NCBI GenBank assembly: GCA_963702555.1 | Contig: CAVPCW010000008.1 | Coordinates: 1 to 64,000, forward strand | DNA length: 64,000 nt | Direction: 5' to 3' | Source: CAMFLJ01 sp963702555 | GTDB lineage: Bacteria > Actinomycetota > Acidimicrobiia > Acidimicrobiales > Acidimicrobilacustridaceae | In this document: in pieces, positions 50,581 through 59,920 of the stretch | How the letters are laid out: each line of letters starts with the position of its first letter | Numbering within the stretch: position 1 is the first letter of the stretch | Program-made: the position numbers and the translations under genes | Notes under the pieces: model-generated | Told to the model about the DNA's origin: nothing | Seen by the model: the letters and a program-made list of their open reading frames with translations, nothing else | The model's database searches: none

Positions 50581-50817
50581 TCAGGTGAGCACCGAGGCGA
50601 GGCCCCAGATGGCCGCGATCGACCCGAGGGCGATCATCACGATGCTGCGGCCGAGCGGCGGACGGACGAGGTCGCCGGTCTTCGGGTTCTTCGGCGGCCG
50701 CACGAGCGCGACGATCGTGCCGATGGCCAGCGCGCCACCGAGGGCGAGCAGCAGCAGGGGCAGCAGGTTGTCGCCGAGCGGGTTGATGTCGCCGTCGCCG
50801 CTCTCCCCGAAGATCAC
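50581..50817 (-). CDS. Small two-helix membrane protein
   Basis: A 78-aa protein with two hydrophobic helices (about 18-40 and 57-76) joined by a basic, Pro-rich loop (RPPKNPKTGDLVRPP). GTG 50817 has AGGAG 6 nt upstream, overlapping the stop of the preceding gene, so translation is coupled. No function recognised. Confidence 0.7.
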   Translation of the reverse strand: MIFGESGDGDINPLGDNLLPLLLLALGGALAIGTIVALVRPPKNPKTGDLVRPPLGRSIVMIALGSIAAIWGLASVLT

Positions 50818-50826
50818 AGCTCGCTC

Positions 50827-51642
50827 CTAGGCGCTGGTGGGAGGGACCGTCCCGGTGTCGTCCGGAACCTGGGGATCGTAGGTGGAGTCCCCCTGGAGAT
50901 CGAAGTCGGCGTCGGTGACCTGGTCGGTGATGCGGGCCGCCAGCATGACGTCGGTGGCCCCGCCGTCGCGCTGCACCTCGAGGCGGCGCAGGGCCGCGTA
51001 GGTCGGGTCGAAGCACAGCCGGGCGCCCCGGCCGTAGGTGGCGTCGAGCTCGGTGCGGCGGCGCACGAGCACGAAGCAGTCGGCGTCGTCGACGCTCACG
51101 TCGTAGACGGGATCGTCGCCGCGGACGTAGGTGTCGAGGGCGCCGAGGATCGTGGCCCGCTGCTCGTCCCACGGCACGGCCTCGCCCGACGCGGCGCAGG
51201 TGTACTCACCGCCGGGCGGGGTCGAGCAGTTCACCGTGCGGCCGTTGAGGTCGCCCGAGGTCGACCCGAGCGAGCGCTGGAGGTGGTCGGGCGGGCGCTG
51301 CACGGTGAGGTAGGCCGAGCTGAGGGTGCGCCCGTCGGCGAGCGTGCGGGTGAGCTCGCCCTCGACCACGAAGGTGGCGTCGAGGTTGCGGGTGTAGGCC
51401 TCGATCAGGGCGTCGGCCGCAGCCGGCCCGGTGAGCCCGGGATCGTCGTCGCTGAGCAGCCAGGCGGCGACGGCGCCGCCCACGATGAGCACGGCCAGCA
51501 CGATCACGGCGACGCGCAGGCCGCCCCGCGCCCCGCGGCCGGCCTCCGCGTCGGGCGCGGCGACCTCGTCGGGCGCAGCCAGGTCGTCGGGCGCGGTCTC
51601 CTCGGGGTCGCCCGCCACCGGCTGGTCGGTCTCGTCACTCAC
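50827..51642 (-). CDS. Membrane-anchored hypothetical protein
   Basis: A 271-aa protein. An acidic, Ala/Pro-rich cytosolic tail (1-44), a helix (VAVIVLAVLIVGGAVAAWLL), then an external domain of about 200 residues with four Cys (NCSTPP, YTCAAS, DCFVLV, LCFDPT), probably two disulfides. The fold looks LppX/LolA-like, as does the gene at 34238-35131. GTG 51642. It is coupled to the small membrane protein downstream. Confidence 0.7.
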   Translation of the reverse strand: MSDETDQPVAGDPEETAPDDLAAPDEVAAPDAEAGRGARGGLRVAVIVLAVLIVGGAVAAWLLSDDDPGLTGPAAADALIEAYTRNLDATFVVEGELTRTLADGRTLSSAYLTVQRPPDHLQRSLGSTSGDLNGRTVNCSTPPGGEYTCAASGEAVPWDEQRATILGALDTYVRGDDPVYDVSVDDADCFVLVRRRTELDATYGRGARLCFDPTYAALRRLEVQRDGGATDVMLAARITDQVTDADFDLQGDSTYDPQVPDDTGTVPPTSA

Positions 51643-51682
51643 CGGACGGACGGTACCGGCAGGGGATCGCTGCGCCCGACGT

Positions 51683-52009
51683 TCAGCTCTCCAGCGCGTC
51701 GCGGCGCGCCCGGTACTCGTCCGGCTCGATCTCGCCGCGCGCAAGGCGCTCGTCGAGGATGCGGCGGGCGTCGGCCGACGCGGAGGCGGCGGGCGACCCG
51801 CCCGACGCGACCGGAACGGGCGGGGCCGGTGCGGCGGCGACGGGGTGGGCCGTGGAGCGGGAGCGGGAGGCCCACACGATCAGCGCCACGATGCCGGCGA
51901 TCACGAGCACCACCAGCAGCGACATGAACACGATGCCGATCCAGTGGGGGCGGTGACCGCTGTAGCGGCCGGCGCGCTGACCGAGGATGGCGGCGTCGAC
52001 GAGCGTCAT
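51683..52009 (-). CDS. SHOCT-domain membrane protein
   Basis: A 108-aa protein with one helix (about 21-45), a Pro/Ala linker and a C-terminal SHOCT domain (ARRILDERLARGEIEPDEYRARRDAL). SHOCT is a short oligomerisation motif in bacterial membrane proteins. ATG 52009. Confidence 0.82.
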   Translation of the reverse strand: MTLVDAAILGQRAGRYSGHRPHWIGIVFMSLLVVLVIAGIVALIVWASRSRSTAHPVAAAPAPPVPVASGGSPAASASADARRILDERLARGEIEPDEYRARRDALES

Positions 52010-52153
52010 GAGAGGACCTCCGGGGGACGGCCAGGGAGCGACGGAGAGGTCGACCGGCCCGTCGGGCAGCGTACGACTCCGCATCGAGGCCGTCTGGGCG
52101 CCCACCCCGGCGGGTAGGTGAGAGGGAGTCCGACGAACGAGAGGAACCCCCAG

Positions 52154-52318
52154 ATGCCGAACATGGATGACGCCAAGGGCCACGCCAAGGAAGCTGCCGG
52201 TGACCTCACCGACAACGACGACCTGAAGCGCGAAGGCAAGCTCGACCAGGCCAAGGGCAAGGTCAAGGAGGGCGTCGACAAGGTCGCCGACGCCGTGAAG
52301 GACCTCGGCAAGAAGTAG
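52154..52318 (+). CDS. CsbD-family stress protein
   Basis: A 54-aa highly charged protein (AKGHAKEAAGDLTDND, KLDQAKGKVKEGVDKVAD) of the CsbD/YjbJ family, which is usually abundant under general stress. ATG 52154 follows GAGGAA. It is followed by a strong hairpin. Confidence 0.88.
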   Translation: MPNMDDAKGHAKEAAGDLTDNDDLKREGKLDQAKGKVKEGVDKVADAVKDLGKK

Positions 52319-52343
52319 GCGTCACCGAGACGTCGACGTTCGT

Positions 52344-52375
52344 CCCGGGCGCAGCTGCCCTCAGCTGCGCCCGGG
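52344..52375. terminator. Strong 14-bp hairpin after csbD
   Basis: CCCGGGCGCAGCTG / CAGCTGCGCCCGGG, perfect stem, 4-base loop. It overlaps the last codons of the convergent membrane protein gene. Confidence 0.72.
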
Positions 52376-52813
52376 GCGCGTCCGGGCGGGATGTGCAGGT
52401 CGGGCCGCCGCCCGGGCCGGGGTGCCGGTGAGCCACACGGCCAGGCACAGGCACGACCAGAACACGAACGAGAGCCCCACGATCGCCCCCGCCGGGCTGG
52501 TCGAGCGGCTGGGGCTGAGCGCGGCGAGGCTGAACACGAGCACCGCGGCCCCGACCGGCACCGCCTTGCGGCTCCACGCGTCGTCGGCCTCGGCCCCCGT
52601 GGCGGCGTGCCCGGTGCGCACGACCCACAGCAGGTCGGCCAGGACGATGACGGCGGTGACCGCCGCGTTCAGCGGGTGGTCGAGCTTGATCCAGGCCACG
52701 GTGACGACGGTCCAGATGAAGGCGAGCACGCCGAGCGCCACCCGCAGCCCCTGCCGCAGCAACGACCACCGGCTCAGCGTCGACCATCGGCTCTGGTTGC
52801 CGACCTCGCCCAT
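52361..52813 (-). CDS. Four-helix membrane protein, hypothetical
   Basis: A 150-aa protein with hydrophobic segments at about 25-42, 50-67, 85-103 and 112-128 and a basic Pro/Ala/Arg tail. No motif recognised. ATG 52813; a GTG two codons upstream is possible. Confidence 0.65.
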   Translation of the reverse strand: MGEVGNQSRWSTLSRWSLLRQGLRVALGVLAFIWTVVTVAWIKLDHPLNAAVTAVIVLADLLWVVRTGHAATGAEADDAWSRKAVPVGAAVLVFSLAALSPSRSTSPAGAIVGLSFVFWSCLCLAVWLTGTPARAAARPAHPARTRPGRS

Positions 52814-52915
52814 CACCACTCCCGCGCCTTCTCCCGACCGCCTCTGTGTAGCAGGCGAAGGATCACCGCCAACGGACCGAGCGGACCCCGAAGGCAGTGT
52901 TCACCTGCCGTTCTC

Positions 52916-54079
52916 TCAGGCGGGGAGCCGGAACGACACCCGCCCACCGGGCGGCGGGTCGATCCAGACCTCGCCCCCGTGGGCCTCGATGAGTCCCCGG
53001 GCGATGGCCAGGCCCAGTCCGGCTCCACCGGTCCCTCGCGTCCGGCTCGGGTCGGCCCGGCTGAAGCGGTCGAAGGCGGCGTCGACGAAGCCGTCGGGGA
53101 AGCCCGGGCCCGCATCGATCACGCTGATGGTGGAGCCGGCGGCGCCGGGCGACACCTCGACCCGCACCGTCGAGCCGGGCGGCGCGTGGCGGATGGCGTT
53201 GTCGACGAGGTTCCGCACCACCCTGCCGAGGGCCCGGGCGTCGCCGGTGGCGCCGACTCGACCCGCGGTGTCGAGCCGGAGCTCCACCTGCCGCGCCGCC
53301 GCCGTTGGAGCCAGCACCTCGAGGGCCTCGTCGGCGACCTCGGCGAGGTCGAGGGAGCGCTCGTCGAGATCGAGGCGGCCGTCCTCCATCCGGACCAGGA
53401 GGAAGAGGTCGTCGACCAGTGAGCCCAGGGCTTCGACATCCCGCTCCATCGACCGGTAGAAGCGGGGGACGTCGTCGACGACCCCGTCGGCGAGCGCCTC
53501 GACCGCGGCCCGCAGCGCAGCCAGAGGCGTGCGCAGGTCGTGGCTGATGTTGGAGAGCAGGACGGTGCGCTCCTCCTCCAGCTCCGCCCGCTCCCGCTCC
53601 AGCTCGCCGAGACGGGTGTTGAGCCGGTCGACGGCCAGGGCGACGTGGCCCAGCTCGTCGGTGCGGGCCAGACCCGTGCGGGCGCTGCGGTCCCCGTGCT
53701 CCATCCGCTCGACGGTGCCCTCGAGCGATCGCACGTCGCGACCAAGCGGCGCCGTGGCGACGACCACGAGGCCCACCGCGAAGACCGAGGTGATGGCGAG
53801 GACCGAGACCACCGTCGCCAGCTCGCCCCCGTCGAGGACCATCAGCCACGCCAGGGCGACGGCTGCGATGGTGCCCAGCACCAGGCCCGCGAGGGTGATG
53901 CCCAGCACCTGGGCGCGCAGGGAGGGGGTGCGGCGGTTGAGGGCCCGCATCGCCGCGCCGGCCACGACCACTGCGGCGCCGAGCACCACCGCGGCGGCGA
54001 CGGCACGGCCCGGGTGGGCGGAGATCTCCCCGGCCCAGCTCGCCGACGCGACCACCGCTGCGCTCACGGTCACGGTCAC
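52916..54079 (-). CDS. Sensor histidine kinase
   Basis: A 387-aa membrane kinase. Two or more N-terminal helices (about 30-110), then a HAMP-like segment, the H-box SNISHDLRTPLAALR, N-box LVDNAIRHA, G1 DAGPGF and G2 GLGLAIARG. It phosphorylates the adjacent response regulator. GTG 54079 overlaps the regulator stop (GTGA). The sensed signal is unknown; the periplasmic loop is very short, which suggests membrane sensing. Confidence 0.92.
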   Translation of the reverse strand: MTVTVSAAVVASASWAGEISAHPGRAVAAAVVLGAAVVVAGAAMRALNRRTPSLRAQVLGITLAGLVLGTIAAVALAWLMVLDGGELATVVSVLAITSVFAVGLVVVATAPLGRDVRSLEGTVERMEHGDRSARTGLARTDELGHVALAVDRLNTRLGELERERAELEEERTVLLSNISHDLRTPLAALRAAVEALADGVVDDVPRFYRSMERDVEALGSLVDDLFLLVRMEDGRLDLDERSLDLAEVADEALEVLAPTAAARQVELRLDTAGRVGATGDARALGRVVRNLVDNAIRHAPPGSTVRVEVSPGAAGSTISVIDAGPGFPDGFVDAAFDRFSRADPSRTRGTGGAGLGLAIARGLIEAHGGEVWIDPPPGGRVSFRLPA

Positions 54080-54808
54080 GGCTCGAACCGGTAGCCGACG
54101 CCCCACACGGTGACGATCCACCGGGGCTGCTCGGCATCGGCCTCCACCTTCTGGCGGAGACGACCGACGTGGACGGTGACCGTGGCGGGATCCTGGTAGT
54201 CCGGGGACGAGTCCCAGACCTGGTCGAGCAGCTGGCGGCGGGAGAAGACCTGGCGGGGAGACGACGCCAGGTGAGCGAGGAGGTCGAACTCCTTGGGGGT
54301 GAGGGCCACGGCGGCCGACCCGCACGGTGACCTCACGGGATCGACGGTCGATGCGCAGGCCACCATCGACCTCGATGACCTCGTCACGGGCGTCGGTCGA
54401 CGTCGGCCCGCCCGACCCGGGGGCGCCCACCGGCACCCGCCGGAGGACGGTGCGGACACGGGCGACCAACTCCCGGGGGGAGAACGGCTTCACCACGTAG
54501 TCGTCGGCACCGAGCTCGAGGCCGACGATGCGATCGACCTCCTCGGCCCGGGCGGTGAGGAGGATCACCGGCACGTCACCCCGAGCACGGAGGTCGCGGA
54601 GCACGCTCAGCCCGTCGAGTCCGGGGAGCATGACGTCGAGCACGACGAGCGCCGGTCGGTTGTCGGCCAGCCAGGCGGCCGCTGCCGTCCCGTCCGAGGC
54701 CTCGACGACCTCGAAGCCGTCGCGCCTCAGGTACTCGGCCACCACCTCGCGAACGGTCGGCTCGTCGTCGACGACGAGGACCGGCGCGGTCTCGGGCTGT
54801 CCCTCCAC
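54076..54808 (-). CDS. OmpR/PhoB-family response regulator, one frameshift
   Basis: About 243 aa after repair. The receiver has VLVVDDEPTVREVV, the phospho-acceptor Asp in LVVLDVMLPGLDG and the conserved Lys in VVKPFSP. After DGGLRIDRRSREVTV an indel near 54305-54320 shifts the frame; the winged helix continues as ALTPKEFDLLAHLASSPRQVFSRRQLLDQVW to a stop at 54076-54078. The interval is 3n+1. GTG 54808 follows TACCCT by 7 nt. Confidence 0.88.
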
Positions 54809-54815
54809 GACGAGC

Positions 54816-54821
54816 AGGGTA
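54816..54821 (-). promoter_or_regulatory. -10 hexamer of leaderless response-regulator promoter
   Basis: Minus strand TACCCT, seven bases, GTG 54808. Confidence 0.45.
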
Positions 54822-54920
54822 GGACCGCACCCCCGGCGGGAGCCGCCGCCGGCGCAGAGTTTCGAGATCGTTGAGACGTTCGTTCGATCGTCTCCACACC
54901 CGTGCCGCAGCATCACCGCC

Positions 54921-55556
54921 ATGACCACCGAGCTCGTTCCCGAACCCGACACCACCACCCGCCGGCGCCGTCGTCGTACCTGGTACCTGGTCGGCGGGGC
55001 GGCCTTCGTCGCCCTCGCCGTCGTCGTCATCGCCTGGTTCCAGCCCCAGAAGCTCTTCCTCGACGACAAGGTCAACGAAGCCCTCCCGGACCTCGTGGTC
55101 ACCACCCCCGCCCCTGCGGCCGCAGCCGAGGAGCCGATGGTCGACGAGCCCGCCGCCGTGCCGGCGCCCCCGGTCGATCCCGTCACGGCCGCCACGGCCG
55201 AGGCGGCGCGCATCGGATCGCCGGTCGCGGTCACCAGCGGTGCGTTCGTGAGCCTCGACCACCCAACGGCCGGCAACGCCTACCTGGTGGTGCAGCCCGA
55301 CGGGTCGCGGCTGCTGCGCATCGAGGACCTCGAGACCGACAACGGGCCCGACCTCCGGGTCGTGCTCAACACCGCCGCCGCCGGCTCGGGCGACTACGGG
55401 GACCTGCTCGAGCTCGGCCGGCTCAAGGGCAACATCGGTAGCCAGAACTACGAGATCCCCGCCGACCTCGACCTGGCCACCATCCAGTCGGTCGTGATCT
55501 GGTGCGAGCGCTTCTCCGCCCCCTTCGGGGAGGCCCCCGCCGTGCTCGGGACCTAG
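54921..55556 (+). CDS. DM13-domain membrane protein
   Basis: A 211-aa protein. A basic N-terminus (RRRRRR), a helix (about 21-40), a Pro/Ala-rich spacer, and a C-terminal DM13 domain (about 105-205: GNAYLVVQPDGSRLLRIEDLETDNGPDLRVVLN ... VVIWCERFSAPFG, read in parts), which includes the conserved Cys thought to be redox active. It is divergent from the two-component system and could be its target. Confidence 0.85.
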   Translation: MTTELVPEPDTTTRRRRRRTWYLVGGAAFVALAVVVIAWFQPQKLFLDDKVNEALPDLVVTTPAPAAAAEEPMVDEPAAVPAPPVDPVTAATAEAARIGSPVAVTSGAFVSLDHPTAGNAYLVVQPDGSRLLRIEDLETDNGPDLRVVLNTAAAGSGDYGDLLELGRLKGNIGSQNYEIPADLDLATIQSVVIWCERFSAPFGEAPAVLGT

Positions 55557-55627
55557 GGACCGGGATCAGCCCTGCAGTTCCCCGCCGACCCCGTCGACAC
55601 GGACCTGCTCGTCCAGGACGGGCCGGC

Positions 55628-56514
55628 TCAACCTCGTAGGGCGGCGACGAAGTGGTCGGCGGCGGGCTGGTCGACGCGGCCGGCCCGTCGGGCCACCACC
55701 AGGCGGCGGGTGGTGAGCGCCCGGCCCACGCCCTTGCCTCCCTCGACCACGGCCGGCGCGGGCCTGGGCCTCGGGCAGCACGGTCCAGCCCACGCCGAGG
55801 CGGGCCATCTCCCGCAGCACCTCGGGCTGGTGCGACTCGGCGACGACCTCGACCGGTGCACCGAGGCCCCGCAGCTCCCGTTCGATCGTCGCCCTGGTGT
55901 GCGAGCCCCGGGGGAAGAGCACCCACGGCCCCCACTCCCCCGGCGGCCCGACCTCCCGGCCCTCGGGCGCCACCACGACGAGCGGCTCCTCGAGCAACGG
56001 CAGCAGGTCGAGCCCGTCGGCCGCGGCCGTCGGTCGGGGGCTCGACGACCACCGCCACGTCGAGCGCCCCGGCCCGTAGCTGCTCGAGCAGCTCCCCCGA
56101 CGGGGCCACGACCAGGCGCAGCTCGACCTCGGGGTTGGCCTTGCGGAACGCCCGCAGCTGGGCGGGGAAGTGGGCCACCGCGGCGGCGTCGATCATCCCC
56201 ACCCGAAGGCGCCCGGTGGTGCCGGCCCGGGCGCTGGCCGCCCATCGGGCCAGGTCACGGGTGTCGGCCACGACCCGGCGGGCGTAGGCGAGGACCTCCT
56301 CGGCCTCGGGCCGCAGCACCTGGCGCCGGCCCACCCGCTCGAACAGGTCGATGCCCACCCGCCGCTCGAGCTCCGACAGCCCCTGCGACAACGCCGAGGT
56401 GGTGACCCCGAGCGACGCCGCCGCCTCCGAGAAGGTGGTGTGCGACGCCACCGCCACCAGATAGCTCAGCTGCGGGACGGTGAGGGCGGGCAGCGGCGGG
56501 TCGATCTCCGGCAC
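55628..56514 (-). CDS. LysR-family regulator, two frameshifts
   Basis: About 294 aa after repair. The N-terminal helix-turn-helix is VPQLSYLVAVASHTTFSEAAASLGVTTSALSQGLSELERRVG (split here by the recognition helix). The effector domain starts LRVGMIDAAAVAHFPAQL. Extra bases near 56030 and 55757 break the frame; reading through gives LLEEPLVVVAPEGREV and then GRALTTRRLVVARRAG with a stop at 55628. The interval is 3n+2, which agrees with two insertions. GTG 56514 follows TACCGT by 7 nt. Target genes are not shown. Confidence 0.83.
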
Positions 56515-56527
56515 CCCGCCGACGGTA

Positions 56528-56544
56528 GTTCAGCAACCCTGAAC
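56528..56544. promoter_or_regulatory. LysR-type operator
   Basis: GTTCAG-CAACC-CTGAAC, a perfect 6-5-6 inverted repeat, just upstream of the -10 (56522-56527) of the LysR gene, with another GTTCAG half-site 30 bp further out at 56559. Position fits autoregulation. Confidence 0.6.
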
Positions 56545-56580
56545 GATCCCCGCTCTCCGTTCAGTCAATGGCCCCTCTCC

Positions 56581-56787
56581 GGAGGCAGATGTGCAGCTCA
56601 CACCTGCGGATCCGCCTCAGGTGGCGCGCCACGGGATGGATCGGAGGCAGATCTGCAGGCCACACCAGCGGATCGGCCTCAGGAGCCGCGAGGCGGAGGA
56701 CCACCGGAACGGTGGTGTCGTGCCTCACAGGTCCGAGGCCGGACCTCCCAGGAGGCAGGTGACCACCGATTCGGTGGTGTCCGGCCT
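56581..56787. repeat. Array of four GAGGC...GCCTC hairpin units
   Basis: Units A (56581-56618) and B (56643-56680) are 38 bp each and 33 of 38 identical; both start GGAGGCAGAT and end GCCTC. Units C (56695-56726) and D (56751-56787) share the outer ends and carry an inner ACCACCG / CGGTGGT stem with a 3-base loop. A GGTCCG...CGGACC hairpin lies between C and D. The array fills the non-coding gap downstream of the MFS gene and upstream of the LysR promoter. Confidence 0.75.
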
Positions 56788-56795
56788 CGCCGTGC

Positions 56796-58418
56796 TCAGG
56801 CGGCCGCTTCCTCCGCCGGCTCGCCGAGGCCAGACGGGTCCTCGGGTGTGGGCTTCCTGCTCGGGAGGCCGCCGGTGGCGGCCAGGGCCCCGAGGGCGAT
56901 GGCGGCGCTGGCCAACAGGCCGACCTTCAGCGCCACCAGCTGCGAGTCGGCGTAGTTCTCGGTGAGGGCGGCGACCTGGTCGGGGGGCAGCCCGGCGTCG
57001 GTGGCGGCCTGCTCGACGGTGTCGGTGGAGACGAAGCTCACCCCGCCCTGCACGGCGACCGTGGCCTGCTGCTCGACCTGGTCGGTGATGCGTGGGTCGC
57101 TCTCGATCTTGTCGAGGAAGGTGGCGGTGAGGCCCGAGAGCACGATGGCCCCGATGAGGGCGACGCCGACGGCCGAGCCGAGCTGCTGCGACGTGTACTG
57201 GAGGCCGCCGGCCTCGCTACGGCCCGAGGCGTCGACCGACGACTGCACCACGTTGCCGACCTGCGAGGCGATGAGGCCCATGCCGAGCCCGAGCAGCGCC
57301 ATGGCGATGGCGAACCCGGCACCGCGGAGCGAGGGCTGGATGGTCCACAACAGCAGCAGCGCCGCCACCAGGATCACCGACAGGCCGCTGCGCACGATCG
57401 AACGCGTCGAGAACTTCAGCGCCAGGCGGGAGCCCACCACCGAGGCGAGGAACATCGCCACCGAGACCGGCAACATCTTGATGCCGGTGTCGAGGGCGTC
57501 GAACCCGAGCACGAGCTGCAGGTAGAGCGGGATGGTGAAGAACACGCCCATGAGGATGAGGTTCTGCGCCAGCATCGCCTGCAGACCCGCACGCAGCGGC
57601 GTGATGCGGAACAGCCCGACGTGCACGAGCGGGTCGGTGCCCGAGGCCTCGCGGCGGTGCTGCCACTTCACGAAGAGCCACAGCACCACGCCACCGGCGG
57701 CGATCACGAACGGGGTGAGGGCGAAGCCGAACGGCTCGACGGGCGAGTCCTTGGGCTGGATCCAGCCCCAGATGCTGGCCTGCAGCATCGCGAAGACGAT
57801 GAGCCCGAGGCCCGAGGCCGAGAGCACGGCGCCCAGGAAGTCGAGCTTGGGCTTCTTCTCCGGTCCGGGGGCGTCGGTGAGCATCCGCAGCCCGGCGAGG
57901 ATCAGCAGCACCATCACGACCTCGCCCAGGAACACGACCCGCCACGACAGCTCGGTGGTGGCCCACCCGCCGAGGATCGGGCCCACGGCGATGCCGGCAC
58001 CGGCGACGCCACCGATGACGGCGTAGGCGGCCGCCCGGTCTCTGCCCTGGTAGTTGCCGGCGATGAGCGCGGCCAGCGCCGGCAGCACGAGGGCGGCGCC
58101 GATGCCTTCGAGGATCGACCAACCGAACGCGAGCTGGGGCACCGTCTGGGATGCCGCGGTGAGGGCGGAGCCGCAGCCGTAGATCACGAGGCCGATGGCG
58201 AACGCCCGGCGGCGGCCGATGATGTCGCCGATCTTCCCGCCGGTGAGCATCAGCATCGCCATCATCAGCGAGTAGAGGGTGATGACCGCCTGGATGGTGG
58301 TGACCGTCGTGTCGAAGTCGATGACGAGCTGACTGATCGACACGTTCATGACGGCCTGGTCGAGCACCATCACGAACTGCGCGGCGGCCAGGATGACGAG
58401 CGGTCCCCACTTCTTCAT
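56796..58418 (-). CDS. MFS drug/solute exporter, DHA2 (14-helix) family
   Basis: A 540-aa transporter with about 14 helices. Motifs: VMVLDQAVMNVSISQL in helix 1 (DHA2 motif D1), GGKIGDIIGRRRAF (motif A), GGVAGAGIAVGPILGGW (motif C). It exports toxic compounds in exchange for protons. A soluble loop near residues 440-490 precedes the last helix. ATG 58418 lies 6 nt after TAGAAA. A LysR gene downstream on the same strand might control it. Confidence 0.92.
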   Translation of the reverse strand: MKKWGPLVILAAAQFVMVLDQAVMNVSISQLVIDFDTTVTTIQAVITLYSLMMAMLMLTGGKIGDIIGRRRAFAIGLVIYGCGSALTAASQTVPQLAFGWSILEGIGAALVLPALAALIAGNYQGRDRAAAYAVIGGVAGAGIAVGPILGGWATTELSWRVVFLGEVVMVLLILAGLRMLTDAPGPEKKPKLDFLGAVLSASGLGLIVFAMLQASIWGWIQPKDSPVEPFGFALTPFVIAAGGVVLWLFVKWQHRREASGTDPLVHVGLFRITPLRAGLQAMLAQNLILMGVFFTIPLYLQLVLGFDALDTGIKMLPVSVAMFLASVVGSRLALKFSTRSIVRSGLSVILVAALLLLWTIQPSLRGAGFAIAMALLGLGMGLIASQVGNVVQSSVDASGRSEAGGLQYTSQQLGSAVGVALIGAIVLSGLTATFLDKIESDPRITDQVEQQATVAVQGGVSFVSTDTVEQAATDAGLPPDQVAALTENYADSQLVALKVGLLASAAIALGALAATGGLPSRKPTPEDPSGLGEPAEEAAA

Positions 58419-58529
58419 GCGCCGTTTCTACACCCCTCCAGGTATCTCCCTCCGGGACGTCCACCGACAGCCTCCCGCATCTACTCTTCAGTGTTTCTGA
58501 ACTGACCGAGAGCAACGTGAAGCATCCCC

Positions 58530-58535
58530 TACCCT
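58530..58535 (+). promoter_or_regulatory. -10 hexamer of near-leaderless ino1 promoter
   Basis: TACCCT, seven bases, ATG 58543 (or one base to GTG 58537). Confidence 0.45.
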
Positions 58536-58542
58536 CGTGGCC

Positions 58543-59847
<1,305 letters not shown>

Positions 59848-59858
59848 CCCACCTCGTT

Positions 59859-59911
59859 CGAACTGGCCGGCATCTCGCGTCAACGTCGACGCGGGATGTC
59901 GGCCAGTTCCG
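59859..59911. terminator. Bidirectional hairpin between ino1 and ABC exporter genes
   Basis: A stem of about 22 bp, AACTGGCCGGCATCTCGCGT pairing with ACGCGGGATGTCGGCCAGTT, two mismatches and a 6-8 base loop. Convergent genes end on both sides. Confidence 0.75.
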
Positions 59912-59920
59912 CGTCCGGGG

